Below are positions 13,601 through 25,459 of a DNA stretch of 64,000 bases, piece by piece; position 1 is the stretch's first letter; each line of letters begins with the position of its first letter. Source of the stretch: Rhyzopertha dominica (lineage: Eukaryota > Arthropoda > Insecta > Coleoptera > Bostrichidae). The DNA is taken from assembly GCA_025024175.1 (NCBI GenBank), contig QCXZ01000041.1, positions 52,137,786-52,201,785 on the forward strand. Reading direction: 5' to 3'. The translations under genes were made by a program, and so were the position numbers. The notes beneath the pieces are model-generated. The model searched no databases. It was given only the letters and a program-made list of their open reading frames with translations, and had not been told where the DNA came from.

Positions 13601-15190
13601 CGATTTCAGTTTCAAAATTGGTAATGAAAGTTTGATGTAATGATGATCGTAACTGGGTTTAGATCAAGTGAAAATCTCAATAAAAATCAGGCGTAAATTA
13701 TTATTATGAAAGGTTCAATGAAATGTATGTTCATCAATAATTCTACATCAAATATTCGCCGAAAATATAGTTTAATAGGTATTTATACTTTTTCGTAAAT
13801 TTGGAAACAAGCATATCAACAACATTATCTGCATAACAACAAGCCTACGCTGTATACAGTAAACTTGATTGAAAATAATATTTGGATTCTAAAATCCTCT
13901 TTAAAAATTTGAAATGTTTCTAAGAAATTAAAGTTTCTGTCAGTACTACTGATAATGTGCCAGGTATTTTTGCAATGCCTGGAATACTACTTAAATCGTT
14001 TTCTGGTTTCCCAAGACGTAATAGAGAATGAAAATTTACGATTTTTTAACTATAAACGTATAATCGGAGATTGTCATTCATTGCGGTATTCTGAACTTCC
14101 AATAAGTAATCAAAGAAAATGCTGTCTGACGGGAAAGAACTAATTATATGTTTATCATTATCGTTTATTGATTGGAATCTACGTAAACCTTGAAATAATG
14201 TGGTTTCTTACCATTACGGTTTTTTCTCTCTTGTAACAAGCGTTACAATTTTAACTTGTACTGAAGAAGTATTGTGATGTCTTGTGGAGATCTTTAATAC
14301 GCAACCAAGTTCATTTTTTTACTCATTTGCTGGTCCTGAAAAAGACGGTGGCTTACACCGAGTGTTTTCTTATCAACTTCTTCTAGGTTTGTTTATATTG
14401 AACAATTGACGTCGACTGAATATTTCTTTTTTTTTACAAATAACAAAATTTTATTACTTTCAATTTGCGAGCCCTCCGAGGAAAATTTCCGCGCACGCCC
14501 CTGCCCCGCGCAGCCTCATTTTACGCCCGTTCTCGGCAGAACCTCGGGCCGTACGCATATGGAATTGTTTGTGAACCCGTTGTAATTTGTATATTTAACG
14601 TGCGCTCCCGTTATGTTATGCTAAACACCTGTCAATTACGGATTTATTAATTAATTCCCCATTTTAATCCTAGTCGATGGGCGTCCGTCACGGGGCGCAG
14701 GTGCGGAAAATGCCTTGTCAGGGGACGTCACAGTTTTCTTTTTGTACGTACGTCGATGATAACAATCTCGTCTCCGGGGATTATTACTCGTTTTGAGCGT
14801 GGTGACTGGAAATAGAGGCGCGGAACGGTTCCGTAGCGGCTAGAATTTGTAAATGCGGAGATAGCGATGATGGATGGGGAAAAGGCGAATTTTTTTGCAT
14901 TCTGAAATACCTACCTCAATGGTAATCAGAAAGGAACTGCGGTTGTGGATGCTCTTCGTATTGAAAATCAGACCGTTGGTGGTAAATTTGCGTTAATATA
15001 AATTCGGTTGCCAAATTATGAAATAGCATTTTGTTTCATATCATTATTATTCATGGCTGGTACGATTTCGAACTAGATTTGATTTTCTGTGTTGGTATCT
15101 CGGTGTGATGAGCTGCAAATATAGCGAAATTTTGGTTTGAAGGCTTCCGTGGTTGTTGTCGATGTCAAAGTTGTTTTCCGGGCTGGTTCC
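13600..15190. other. Gene-free; one GC-balanced island
   Basis: The island at about 14465-14860 contains CACCTG, homeodomain-type TTAATTAATT and several CpG words. The rest is AT-rich with nothing recognised. Confidence 0.45.
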
Positions 15191-15262
15191 CACGTTGGTT
15201 ATTAGACCTTGACGTTTCGACACTCATGTCGGTGTCTTCCTCAGAAGTAGCTCTGAAACAGT
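15191..15262 (-). ncRNA. Hammerhead-ribozyme-like fold
   Basis: On the minus strand the order is CTGAGGAA, stem GACAC/GTGTC (15232-15236 and 15219-15223) with an 8-nt loop, then GAAACGTC (15211-15218). The hammerhead core is CUGANGA, stem II, GAAA, stem III, then UH. CTGAGGA fits, but one extra A precedes stem II. ACGT is the minimal palindromic stem III known from Penelope-type hammerheads. Stem I pairs only weakly (3 bp). It may be a decayed terminal part of a Penelope-like element. Activity is unproven. Confidence 0.33.
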
Positions 15263-16760
15263 TTGTGCGATTCATAAAAGTTTTAAAAACATATCTGAGC
15301 TTGTACATTTGAACGGCATTTGTTAATTTTATTTTGTTTCATGGCTAGATTAAGCATCGATTTTTCATTGAAAAAATGTCATTTACATACACTTTGTTTT
15401 TCTGCGAACACCCAATATATACTTGAATTATTTCTTTCTGGAGCATGATTCAAACGCCAGACGCGTTCTTTTTTTAAGATCCCAACAAAACAAATTGTCC
15501 TGCGCCACTCCACAATGGCACATGTCATCCAGTAATGACATCATCGGGCAACAAAACCACATATTCAGTGCAGGCAGCACGGCACATGGAAATAACCGAG
15601 CCCATTCAAGCCATCGGCGCCGGTTTAATAACGCAACTCGCATAATACTTCCTGCTTCTGTTATTCGACAAAACAAAGATTTTCATTATTGGCTCCGGAT
15701 CAAATAAAACGGCCTGATTTACGGCGGAAAAATCCGTGATTGATGAAAATCCGAAAGGCACCCGGGAATAAATCATATATTCCGCAACGAAAAAAGCCAG
15801 TCGTGTAACACTATACGCGGCCATATGGGGACGCACAATGGTTATGCGAGTGAGTCGAGGAAAAACAAGAACGGGGATGGGATTTTTAGACAAAGACTTA
15901 CGCACATCTGGATGCCATTAAGTTAACTAGAAGGTTGGTCTCGGTCTGCGTTGTGTTGTAGAGAGCGTTTTTCGGCTTGGACGTGTTCATTTTGCCCGCA
16001 ACTATATTTGCAACATCCGTTCTGGTGGATGGGATGCTTTAACAGCTCTTTGGATGGCTCCGTTTCGAGGATTGTGCAATTAAATTTGCTACCTGACAAG
16101 CGGAAACGCATGCGAAACCATATGGGTAACGTCTGTCTCCTTAGACGATTATGTAACTATAAGTTATCGAAGAGTGCATTAAAATCTCTAGTGAGGATTA
16201 TCATTTTTCTTTATCTAATATTTCCTCGTCTGCTTTAATAGAAGAGAAAGAGAGTGTATGTTGACTTTAAAAAGTGGATTTTGATGATCTTTGGTTTCAA
16301 TTGTAGCTTCATTTCTTAGCTATGATACTGTTTTCGAAATTTTTATTCTAATTTCAGTGTTCACTATCTACAGCGTGTTTAAACGAGGATGCTTTTTTTC
16401 TCAAAATTTACAATTTTTCAAGGGATGCTCCGGATACAACTGCAGATGTTAATTGGATTAAAGTGTAGTCCCACTTTTCCTGAACACTTTTTTTTATTCA
16501 CGCCAATAGCTTTGTTGTTAATGGTCCCACAGAAATTTCGTTACATGACACTGGTAAAGTTCCATCCTTCAATTATTGCTCTNTTAGTTAGAGTAAAAAG
16601 TCCCCTAATTCGCATTAAACCACAGATGCTCGAGCAAGCCACTGGAATATCTCATAGCCAATGTAGTTATTTTACGTAATGGTATTATTTTAAAAATAAA
16701 TTGGGATTCCATGACGGCTATACGCTCTGATTCCTGGCACTGTATTTATTAAAAGTCAAA
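15262..16760. other. Gene-free; GC-balanced island and possible transposon leader
   Basis: The island at about 15420-15880 produces overlapping frames of 82-99 codons on both strands, none recognisable. From about 16370 (CTACAGCGTGTTTAAA) the sequence may be the leader of the transposase relic that begins at 16761. Confidence 0.4.
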
Positions 16761-17160
16761 ATGTATTCAAATGATGAAAAAACAGATATGATTTTGATTT
16801 ATGGTGAATCCAAGAAAAATGCTTCCGCTGCTGCCCGTTTATACAGACAACGTTTTCCAAATAGAAGAGCTTCTGCCGATACAATTTTCAAGAGACTTGA
16901 ATTAACTTCAAGGACAAACTGACCACCACTGAAAAAGTCAAGAGAAAGAACAGCAACAGGCCCTGACAATGAAATTAGAGTATTGGAAATGATTGACGAA
17001 AATCCTTATATTAGTCAAAGGGTAGTCTCAAGACCAACCGTTATTGGTCTGTCTTCAGTACACCGAATAATTAAAGGCAATCAATTTCATCCGTAACACT
17101 TGCAATTGGTTCAGGCCTTAAAGGAGACAGATTATCCTAAAAGACTGGCTTTTTGTAACT
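16761..17160 (+). pseudogene. N-terminal half of a Tc1/mariner-superfamily transposase (insect HTH type)
   Basis: A single frame from ATG 16761 reads MYSNDEKTDMILIYGE, then NASAAARLYRQRFPNRR, then DENPYISQR, and ends QLVQALKETDYPKRLAFC. This is the N-terminal helix-turn-helix region common to many insect transposases (annotated as DUF4817-type in insect proteomes, from memory). Two in-frame stops, after SRTN (TGA) and after FHP (TAA in place of Tyr), break it, but the frame is otherwise uninterrupted, so decay is mainly by point mutation. The catalytic half is missing; a matching half from the same family lies at 23104-23454. Confidence 0.75.
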
Positions 17161-17224
17161 AAGATTAGTTCCTTAGCATCGGGATGAAGATGACTGTTCT
17201 TATTCCGGTGGGTTTCTTCTTGAT

Positions 17225-17345
17225 CGAATCCTTCGCCATCCTGTTGGTGTTGAATGGAAACACTTTCTTCATCTTGCTGTTCCTGAAAAGCACCAATTTC
17301 TCCATCTTGTTGGTCCTGAAAGGGACCGATTTTTTGTTCACCTTC
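17225..17345. repeat. About three imperfect ~36-bp tandem repeats
   Basis: Repeats built around ATCTTGTTGGTCCTGAA and related words encode, in the minus-strand frame, FQDQQDGE, FQEQQDEE and IQHQQDGE in series, one every 12 or so codons. This could be a scrap of a repetitive protein-coding region or a chance minisatellite. No start, splice sites or homology were recognised. Confidence 0.4.
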
Positions 17346-17399
17346 ATAACTCTCCCAACTCCACAACTCGACAAATCACAACTATCAGGGGAAGTAAAA

Positions 17400-18443
17400 T
17401 TCTGAAAATTGTAGGGGATATAGAAGCAACATAATTTTATAATCCCGAACAAGAATTTCAACCGCATCATAAAATGTCTACCCTCGTGTCTACTTGCACT
17501 TCAAGCCTTTCTTGAAACTATTCAGTATATCAGTAGGCGTCATCGGGACAGATTATTCAGTATGTTGTAGGTTCAATTTCATAAAATGCTACCCTGCACT
17601 TTCTCTAGCACAGATCGGATAATATAGGGGACACGAGCCGGAATTTATGGTGTTAAATAAATACCCATTGTCTATCTAACTTCTTTTAATAATAGTAGGC
17701 CCATAAACCGAATTTCGTTTACGAATACTATACCTGTAGATATCGTAAGTTTTAATTCGATTGATGAAGTTATTATTTCCACCGCTGAAAAAAGTATCGA
17801 TATCTTCCGAACCGCGTACAGTCTTCGGTTCCAGCAAAACATCAGTAGTGGACCCGTCATTTAAATAATGACATCCCGGTATACCGAAACGACTCTGAAT
17901 AATGTCAAGCAAGCGCATCCTCTTTGATCGGCGGTTTGGCTGACAGGGAAGAGGTTTGTNCATTTTTTTCTAACAGGATCGAGCGTGTGCACCTGCGTAT
18001 CCGAAGTCTCTATTAAGCTGATTAATGCCGCCATCGTATTTGTAAATGAAATTGCTCGGTTGGTTACCGGTTTTCGGACACGGTGACGATATATCAGAAA
18101 TAGGAAAGCCGTGAGAACGGCACGGGAAGGTGATTGCACCATAAAACGACGACGCTTTATCTGCGGCCGGGCGACTGTTTTTTCCATTATCATTCCAGCT
18201 TTTACGGCCCGTAAGTCACGGGGTTTACGCGGACGAAACGGCGAATCAGATTTGAATAAATTAGCTCTCGGTTCGGTTCGATTATCCACCACTCGATATC
18301 GTTTCTGTATTAACAGATATAGGCACAGTTATTTCCAGGATGGTGAGGAATTCAACACGGCTCCTTTTATGGGAATTTGAAATGCCCAGTATATGAAATG
18401 AACTCAAATACATTTCTTTTACGATTTAGACAGTAGTCTGTCT
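17400..18443. other. Gene-free; GC-balanced island
   Basis: The island at about 18000-18330 is CpG-containing and gives a 143-codon minus-strand frame (17861-18292), overlapped by an 89-codon frame on the other strand. Neither shows a known motif. Confidence 0.4.
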
Positions 18444-18977
18444 TACTGTAAAAACAAATGAATATTGGGAGATTTGTAACTTTCTAACCCCCCTACTTTT
18501 CTTGACGCACGCCCATGAGACCAGCGGATTTTTTTTCTAGTACATAACTCCATTGTCAGTTTTTTTCGTCTCTTGTAATTTTTAGACAAAATGCTTAGAT
18601 TCAGAGATAAACGCCATTTTGTGAAACTGTTACTGTACTTAGAAATCGTGTTAACTATTGATTTGAGCATTAAAAACACATACAGGTAGACGACAAAAAT
18701 GTTTAAAAAATACATAATTTGAGCTCCAGTATTGCAATTATTGGCCTTACGTGCTACAGTGGAAAATATATCAATGATATTAACCATTTACAACGAGAGG
18801 AAAATCATTATTCCTAATAGACAAGGTAGAATGTTTCACAAAACGGCGTTATATCTGAATCTAAGCATTTTGTCTAAAAGTTACAAGAGACCAAAAAACG
18901 GACAATGAAGTTTTGTACTAGTAAAGTTGGGGGGTTCGAAAGACACAAACCTTCCGATATTCATTTATTTTTACACT
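18444..18977. repeat. Fold-back element with ~150-180 bp arms
   Basis: The left arm (18444-18623) and the right arm (18831-18977) are reverse complements over nearly their full length. Shared blocks include TAGACAAAATGCTTAGATTC in the left arm and its complement in the right. The left arm carries about 34 extra bases (near 18497-18532). The spacer is about 200 bp. No coding capacity is present. The flanking sequence up to 19240 may belong to the same element. Confidence 0.7.
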
Positions 18978-19264
18978 AATGTTAACATTCATTTAGGGGT
19001 ACACTTAAATGTAAATACTACAAACTCATACCAAATTTCAACTCGAAACCTCCAAAACTGTGTGTATTTTTTCAATGAAGCATTTTTCAGAAATGTACCA
19101 ATAACAAAATCGTCATATTTTGACCTCAAGGATCTAGGGTTAACGGGATGACCAACTAATTTGCAACACCACTTTGAGAATATGGATGAGTTTTCAATTT
19201 TAACTAAATTTGACTGTCCCTGATGAAGCTTCATCAAAAACTACTGTGTATTGCCTATATAGTG

Positions 19265-20085
19265 ATGGTAGTTAGCCTTCCGACGAGTTTCATGAAGTTC
19301 CTCCATAATAATCGACTGTAGCGCCAGAAAACATCCATGCTATGCATGAAATGATTAAGCGCGATCGTCATGTAACCTGTTGTGGGACGGAGACGCCCCT
19401 AAACATTAATTTCACCAACATAGATGCGATTTTACATGAAATTTGACTCAAACAAGCCTCGTGCAAAAAAATGCTTAAGAAATGCAATCTCGGTGCTTCA
19501 AGAGACGTTTATAAAATCGTGACAGGCAGGGAATCATGGAATATTCGTATGAGCCCGATTGTAAACAGCAGTTGGGTGTAATGGTGTTCCAAGATGAGCC
19601 TACAACAAAAGTTGTTCGAGCACAAAGCACTTCAAGGAAGGCCTCTTTCGTTTAAGAAACTGGTCATATTGGAACAGAGGATCATAGAACAGTAAATTCT
19701 GAGTGGTACACAACCATCTGTTTGCCAGAAGTCTTCGGTGAAATATTGAAAACAAACAAGAGATGTCAGATTGTTCTTTATCATGACGAAGCGAGCTCTC
19801 ACACTTCGGCTCAAACAAGAGGCTATTTGAGCACTCAAAACACTGAATTGATGGGCCATCATCCGTATAGCCCTGATTTGGCACCCAATCTGTGTGGTCA
19901 GCGATTTCCATGGGCTGAAAAAGCTATTGAAGATACCTCATTGGAAATGAAATTGGATTAAGCGTATGCAAAGGTGTATCAATCATCGTAACGAGTAGTA
20001 GAGATTTAATAATTAAACTTAATGATTTTATGCGTGCAAATGGCAGCAATGTTCTCATTTCAATGTTTGAGTCCGCGAGCCTGTG
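19265..20085 (+). pseudogene. Mariner transposase relic
   Basis: Fragments in shifting frames follow a mariner transposase in order: PENIHAMHEMIKRDRHVT, ILHEI, KKCNLGASRDVYKIVTG, EWYTTICLPEVFGEI, TELMGHHPYSPDLAPN and finally the VCKG end. The intact C-terminal frame spans 19722-19961. The first catalytic Asp is changed (VTGRES where VTGDES is expected). The second is kept (LYHDEASSH). The third, expected just after SPDLAPN, is lost in a deletion that joins PN to GQRF. It is therefore catalytically dead. The terminal repeats were not identified. Confidence 0.87.
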
Positions 20086-20640
20086 TTGATCGATACAAAT
20101 AAAGCTTTATCCCAGATTCCACTTGTGAATAATCGCCCGGTCCATTAAGGGCGCGTCTCCATATCCAGATACATTTATATAATACATCGCCATAATCAAA
20201 ATTCACGGGTCGTCTGCCACAGGAAAGCCATTGTAGCGAACGAGCGTCCGAAATCGATTCCGAGTTTATTCAAATAAAATCTAATACGCAAATTCAATCA
20301 GGATCCGGGCATTTATAATCCCCACAAAGCTAGCGACTACAAAGTTCGCATAAAACACTGCACAAACACAACGGGACAATCCGAAATTGTTTCCAATCGG
20401 TCCCCCGCCCCCGTTCCGTTTCCCATTATGTCGAAACCATGTCGATAATCTGGCCGGCGGTGGTTGTTTTGCATGGGGCTCTTTGCGCTGTCATTTCACA
20501 GATTTACCAGTTTTCGACGACGCCAAGCGTTGTATGAATTTACAAGGTTAGCAAATGTCTGTTATTATTTAATAAACTGTCAAAGGTTGTATTCACAAAT
20601 ACAATTGTGACAAAGCTGAAATTTTGATAAAAACGAGTTC
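20085..20640. other. GC-balanced island, non-coding
   Basis: About 20130-20530 holds CpG-containing sequence with CCATTAAGG and CATTATAATCCC-like words and no reading frame of note. Confidence 0.4.
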
Positions 20641-21290
20641 AGCTGATAACCACATGTTTATACAGTGAGAATAATTATAGAAGAGAAATGGAAAGAATGT
20701 TCTAGAATGCTGGTGACGACCATAGACCTTCAGAAAGTTTTTGATAGAACCATTGGTGCCCTACAAATCCTCAGAGAGAAAGGGTTCCTTCGCTACTTAA
20801 TCAACAGGATAAGAAAAGCTTGCCTGTACGAAAATACTACAGTGCAATGGTTCGGACAAACCATACCAACGAGACAGAAAAACAGAGGCGTACAACAGGG
20901 ATGTTCAGTACCCCTCCGTACTTAATCATCGTACGAAATAAACCTCTCTTAAAAACCATCTTCATGAAAAACTTTAACAAGCAGGAGAATGAAATAGTCT
21001 ACCTAAAGATTTGCCAGAATCCACAACAGAACAACCTTAAAAATGAGAAATAATCAACAACAAACTCCTGTATGACAGAACAATCATAAAAAGAATAGGG
21101 ACATACTTGATGAAATACTGTGGACACATCCAAAGGAGAAAGGTAGACCACATATTAAGAAAGGCCTGGGAGCTAAACGGAGACAAACTAAATAAAAAGC
21201 TAGATCGTGCTATACATGGAAAACAGCTAGACGGCGCTAGAGGGCTGACCCGTCGGTATATCCGAGAGTGGCAGAAATGCTAACCATGCT
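20640..21290 (+). mobile_element. LINE reverse transcriptase fragment
   Basis: The frame 20665-20925 contains MLVTTIDLQKVFDR, the RT A motif with the first catalytic Asp. It is followed by LREKGFLRYLINRI and RGVQQGCSVP, equivalent to the RGVRQGCPLSP block of non-LTR RTs. The later YADD block is absent. After a frame change, ILWTHPKEKGRPHIKK near 21110-21160 may be the far C-terminal part of the same element, implying an internal deletion. The clade was not determined. Confidence 0.65.
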
Positions 21291-23040
21291 CTGGTTCACT
21301 CAATCAGTCAAGCTGGCTAAATACATTCAGACTATTGCAAATTCCAAAGCCCATTTGTTAAAAATTATTAATTGTCTTCGCTATAAATCTAGCAATTAAA
21401 ACACGATGTAAAACTTCGAAACATCCAGCACAATACGTAAGTATGAGGTAATCGTCAGCAGTTAAAAAATGCTCGCAACTATATCGCTATCGTTAATGCA
21501 ATTTTAAGTAAATAACAAAAATGAACATTAAACAGCTCTTATCGGCTCAATAGAAAGGACGCATTATATTCCCGCAACGTTGTTATAGATTTTTTTAATG
21601 ATTTTTATACAACAGTTCGATAAAGCTTTACGGCAAGTTTATAGTTTTATTTAATAAGCGTTGTGTTGTGGAAACGTAGTTTAGTCACGACGACATTAGT
21701 TGAAGGTGAGTTATTTCGGCAAATAAATGTAGAACTGTAGCAAGAATATATTGCAGCATCTCAAGATTCCATGGGCTTAAAAAAAATATTATTGAGTAAA
21801 GTCTTGCTCACTTCTCTACAAAATAGCCAAAACCATTTAGACATTTGTCATATCATTCCACAAGCTTTTACATGTCTTCTTTATTTTTCATTTTTTGGAG
21901 CTTTTGGTTGATGTCAAAGCTTTATCTACTTAATCATGAAGCAAAGCACAACGATAGCAAGGGAGGTTAGTAGTGAAACATTACATTACATTAAAGGGAT
22001 GTTATTTTTGTAACCTGTTGGAGTTAAAATGAAATCCTGGTTTCAAATTTCTTCTATAAAACGTTAGAAGCTTCATTTTGCAATTATATTATTTTAAATT
22101 TCATGAGGAATAACGTGGAAAGTACCATCCAACGGTATTCCATGATGTCAGAATGTTCCCTTTACATATTGACAGCTGAAGCTATTTTTTCTTGTAGTAC
22201 CTTTCTCGACCAACCCATTTCGAATGAATGGATAATATGCTCTCGTGAGCGTTATTAAAACAAAGAAGGCCTGCTCTACAATAGCCGCACTATTCGAATT
22301 GCATTAAAATGATGATGCAGCTATCAGCGACGTTTATTGCAATTTATGAAAATTGCCACGGACCATCACTCTCAAACATACAAGATAAGCATTGTTCTCG
22401 GCTGTAACAATTCGCGTATAGTGTCTATTTTGGGCGATGCGTTCGGTACCATTAATCGCTGAAATGTCACATTACTGTGTATATTATTCAAGAATGGCCC
22501 ACATTAAAAATGAACGCGATAACCTATCGGGACCCTTGGTTCTCATCACGCTACAGACAGAAAAGGACATGCACTTTTTCGTATATTGTTTCGTGGTTAT
22601 GACTTTGTTGTCTCCGTGAGCGCAGATAACCCCCGAAAAAATTGGACCAGTTTGATAGTGTCGACGGTTTTCGACTTGTTCCCTGAATGAACGTGCTCGT
22701 TTCTGCTTTTAAACGACTCCCGGGATCCTCATCCAAATTCGTTAAAATACTTGGCCAGTATAGATGCTAAGTGTCATTGCCAGATGTCAGATGTCTAGAT
22801 GTTTATTTCGGAGATTTGTGGTACATTGCAACGAGGTATTCTTTCGTGCAATGAAACCACCCACTGACCTGACAGTATTAGAAAGAGAGACCAAAATACC
22901 TTCCTCTAACTAGTCAAACAAATCAATTACATTTGTCACAAAATTTTGTGTAGCGAACCTTAAATAAAGATGTCTTATACATCCGTTTCATCGTCAAGCA
23001 AAATGCACCTAACCCTAATTTTATTTCACTTGTTCTTTGG
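21290..23040. other. Gene-free; GC-balanced island
   Basis: The island at about 22270-22700 is CpG-containing. The rest is AT-rich. No transposon signature was recognised. Confidence 0.4.
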
Positions 23041-23655
23041 TCAGATTAATCATGCTTTACTAGGGATGGCATAACAATATTCCATAATGAACATGCACGG
23101 TCTTTGCAAAATCCCCATGCCATTATACCCAGGCGATTTCAGCGACGTTTTAGTGTAAATGTTTGGGGTGGCATTTTCAATATTATCTTGATGCCTATAC
23201 AACTTTTGGAGCATACTCTTTACGATCTAATAGACGAAGTACCACTTAATGTGATCGCTAGTATGTGGTACCAGCAACACGGCGCACAACCACATAGAGG
23301 CAGAGGAGTAACTACCTGGTTAAATAAAAATTTTCCAAATCATTGGATTGGTAATGAAGGTCGCGAGCAATCAATACAAAGAATCATAAATGCAAGACGT
23401 GTAATAAGAAACGATCCAAATTTTGTCTTTAGTTCTAATATGTTGTTGTTCTAGTGGAAGGTGGTTACTTTGAGCAGTTTTCATAATTTATATTTAGAAT
23501 CTTAGCCACATTAAATAAATGTAAATAATTAAAATGCTTATAACTTCTAAGCCAAAAGAAAAAGGACGTATGTTCATATAACATGTTTTACTTTGAATGT
23601 CAGCATTATTCATCTGCTCAGGTTTGACATGGAGCTTATAGATCACCCTGTATAA
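23040..23655 (+). pseudogene. Catalytic half of a Tc1/mariner-superfamily transposase, with its right end
   Basis: The frame 23104-23454 starts NPHAIIPRRFQRRFSVNVW and continues with WGGIFN, WYQQHGAQPH and NFPNHWIG. This is the DDE half of the insect family whose HTH half is at 16761-17160. The catalytic Asp of the expected QQDGAPPH is His here. The block with the last catalytic acid (SPDLTPLDF type) is deleted between NHWIG and RIINA. After a frame change EGGYFEQF ends it. CACCCTGTATA near 23644-23654 is the likely element end. Confidence 0.78.
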
Positions 23656-23877
23656 CACCACAGAGTAACATTTCAAGAAAATCTATTGTAAGCAATCATG
23701 TCGAAAATTTGTTTCATATCCTGGAAGCCTGCTGAAGCAGACAAGCATGGTAAGGGCATGGTAAGTTTTAGTTGTAATAAACACATTTTAATACTCGTTT
23801 TAATACAATGTAAGACTGCACTTATACTCATATAATCAGTTTAGCTCGTTAAACTATCGAAAATCAAAAAGACATTA

Positions 23878-25459
23878 TAGTAATGCAACTCTCTTACCGT
23901 TTTTACAACCCTGCAATACTATTTACCTTTCATTTACAGGCACAGGTTGGAACGGCACGCGACCCCTCATAAATCAAACCCTCTCTTTGTGATTTTGCGA
24001 ATACTACTGTCAAATTCTGAATCACTGCTAGCATCATCATTAACATGTTATAAAATTTTGAAAATTTGGGGATACATAGCTATTTTCAATTTCAATAACA
24101 GGCTTAATACAGCTTTTCCACAGTTCTTTCCTTATACTACTTACCTCTCTACGCACTAAATCTACAACTCCCGAACTTAAACGCGGACATGTATTGTTTC
24201 TCCGTATTCCTTTATTAAGCGTACTCCACACTAATTCAATCGGGTTTAGGACGCAATAATACGGTGGCAAACGCATAACTATATGTCCATGTCCTTTCGC
24301 TAGTTCGTCAACTCGATATTGTTTAGGTATGTTGAGATTTTTTATTATTGTCAACAGATCGTTTTTGGTAACTTTTCCATCCGGAGCTGTAATTTTATTC
24401 TTTTTCATGTAATCTATTTTTTTCTATTTTTTGTAGCTGATGTTGGCGCCTTGTTTATCAATTTTGAATGGTAAGTCGCGTTATCCATGACTATAACAGA
24501 TCCTGGTGGTAGCCCTGGCAGTAACTGCTGCTGAAACCAAGTTTAAAAAAGTGCAGAGTCCATGTCGCAATGGTAGTCAGCAGAACAATGTTGGACCTGT
24601 TTCGCTGACAGTAATAAGCCATTTTCCACCCATCCATCACTTCCTCCCGCATAAAGAATTATAATTCTTTATCCTCTCGAAGGTGGTGCTTGCAAAGCGC
24701 AGTTATTTGTCCCATCTGTCTGACCTTTTTTTATCAAGTCGTGGGTGTCGTACCACTTTTTATCCAAATATACGATATTACGATTTTCTTGGCGGTACCT
24801 TCTGATTTCGTTTATATAATCCCATCTCATTCTTTTTAGTCGGGTTGATTCCATTATGGACACAAACGTTGGTTTAATGTACTATAATTAAAAACCGATG
24901 CTCCTCAAGTATTTTCTGAACCACTCTTCGCAATAACTTATGTCATATCCTAATTCCAAAAGTTTTAATTTCAGACTTGCCGCAGTTGGAACTTTATTTT
25001 CCTTATACATTTGGTAAATCACTTTATCAATTTCTATCCCAAGCTCTTTTGATATATTAAGAAAATTCTCGGAATTACGTGATTTTCTTGAATTGCCTTT
25101 ATTTTCAATAATATCTCTCACAGTCGTGTAGGGGACACCAACCATTTTACTTGTCACTTTTAACGGAGCACTGCACTCTTTTTTTTATCAAAAAATTGTA
25201 TACATTTTTTATGATTTCTTTGGCATCACTGGGTAAGGTAACGACGATTCCTCTTGTTTTCTTCAATTTGCACTTCCATGTCAGCGTCAGCAACTTCATT
25301 CTGAGCGGTACCTGGAGCAGCTTTTTCCCAAGGACGGAACATTTTTCGCTTCTTTTGTCTCGCGCACAAAAATACTAAGACTGAATGCTAGTTTTGGTTT
25401 GAGATTAAAGATAAATTTTATTGCAGGGTTGTAATAACGGTAAGAGAGTTGCCTTACTA
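23878..25459 (-). mobile_element. Full-length IS630/Tc1-type transposon, copy 1 (1582 bp)
   Basis: The 40-bp terminal inverted repeats (23878-23917 and 25420-25459) begin TAGTAATGCAACTCTC or TAGTAAGGCAACTCTC and match at 38 of 40 positions. TA dinucleotides flank both ends (23876-23877 and 25460-25461), the target duplication expected for this superfamily. The transposase gene runs on the minus strand. Its high internal similarity to the copy at 29180-30048 suggests fairly recent activity. Confidence 0.93.
24040..25157 (-). pseudogene. DDE transposase of copy 1, broken
   Basis: Three separate frames in order encode an N-terminal HTH part (25157-24888, with GVPYTTVRDIIENKG), the first catalytic segment (24863-24669, NIVYLDKKWYDTHD) and the C-terminal part (24408-24040). 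Between the last two, VIVMDNATYH carries the second Asp, and NPIELVWSTL carries the Glu. All three catalytic residues remain. A stop after FRKYLRSIGF and stops or frameshifts in between prevent translation of the whole. Spacing between the second Asp and the Glu, measured on the second copy, is 82 residues, much longer than the 34-41 of classical mariner/Tc1 groups. Confidence 0.88.
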
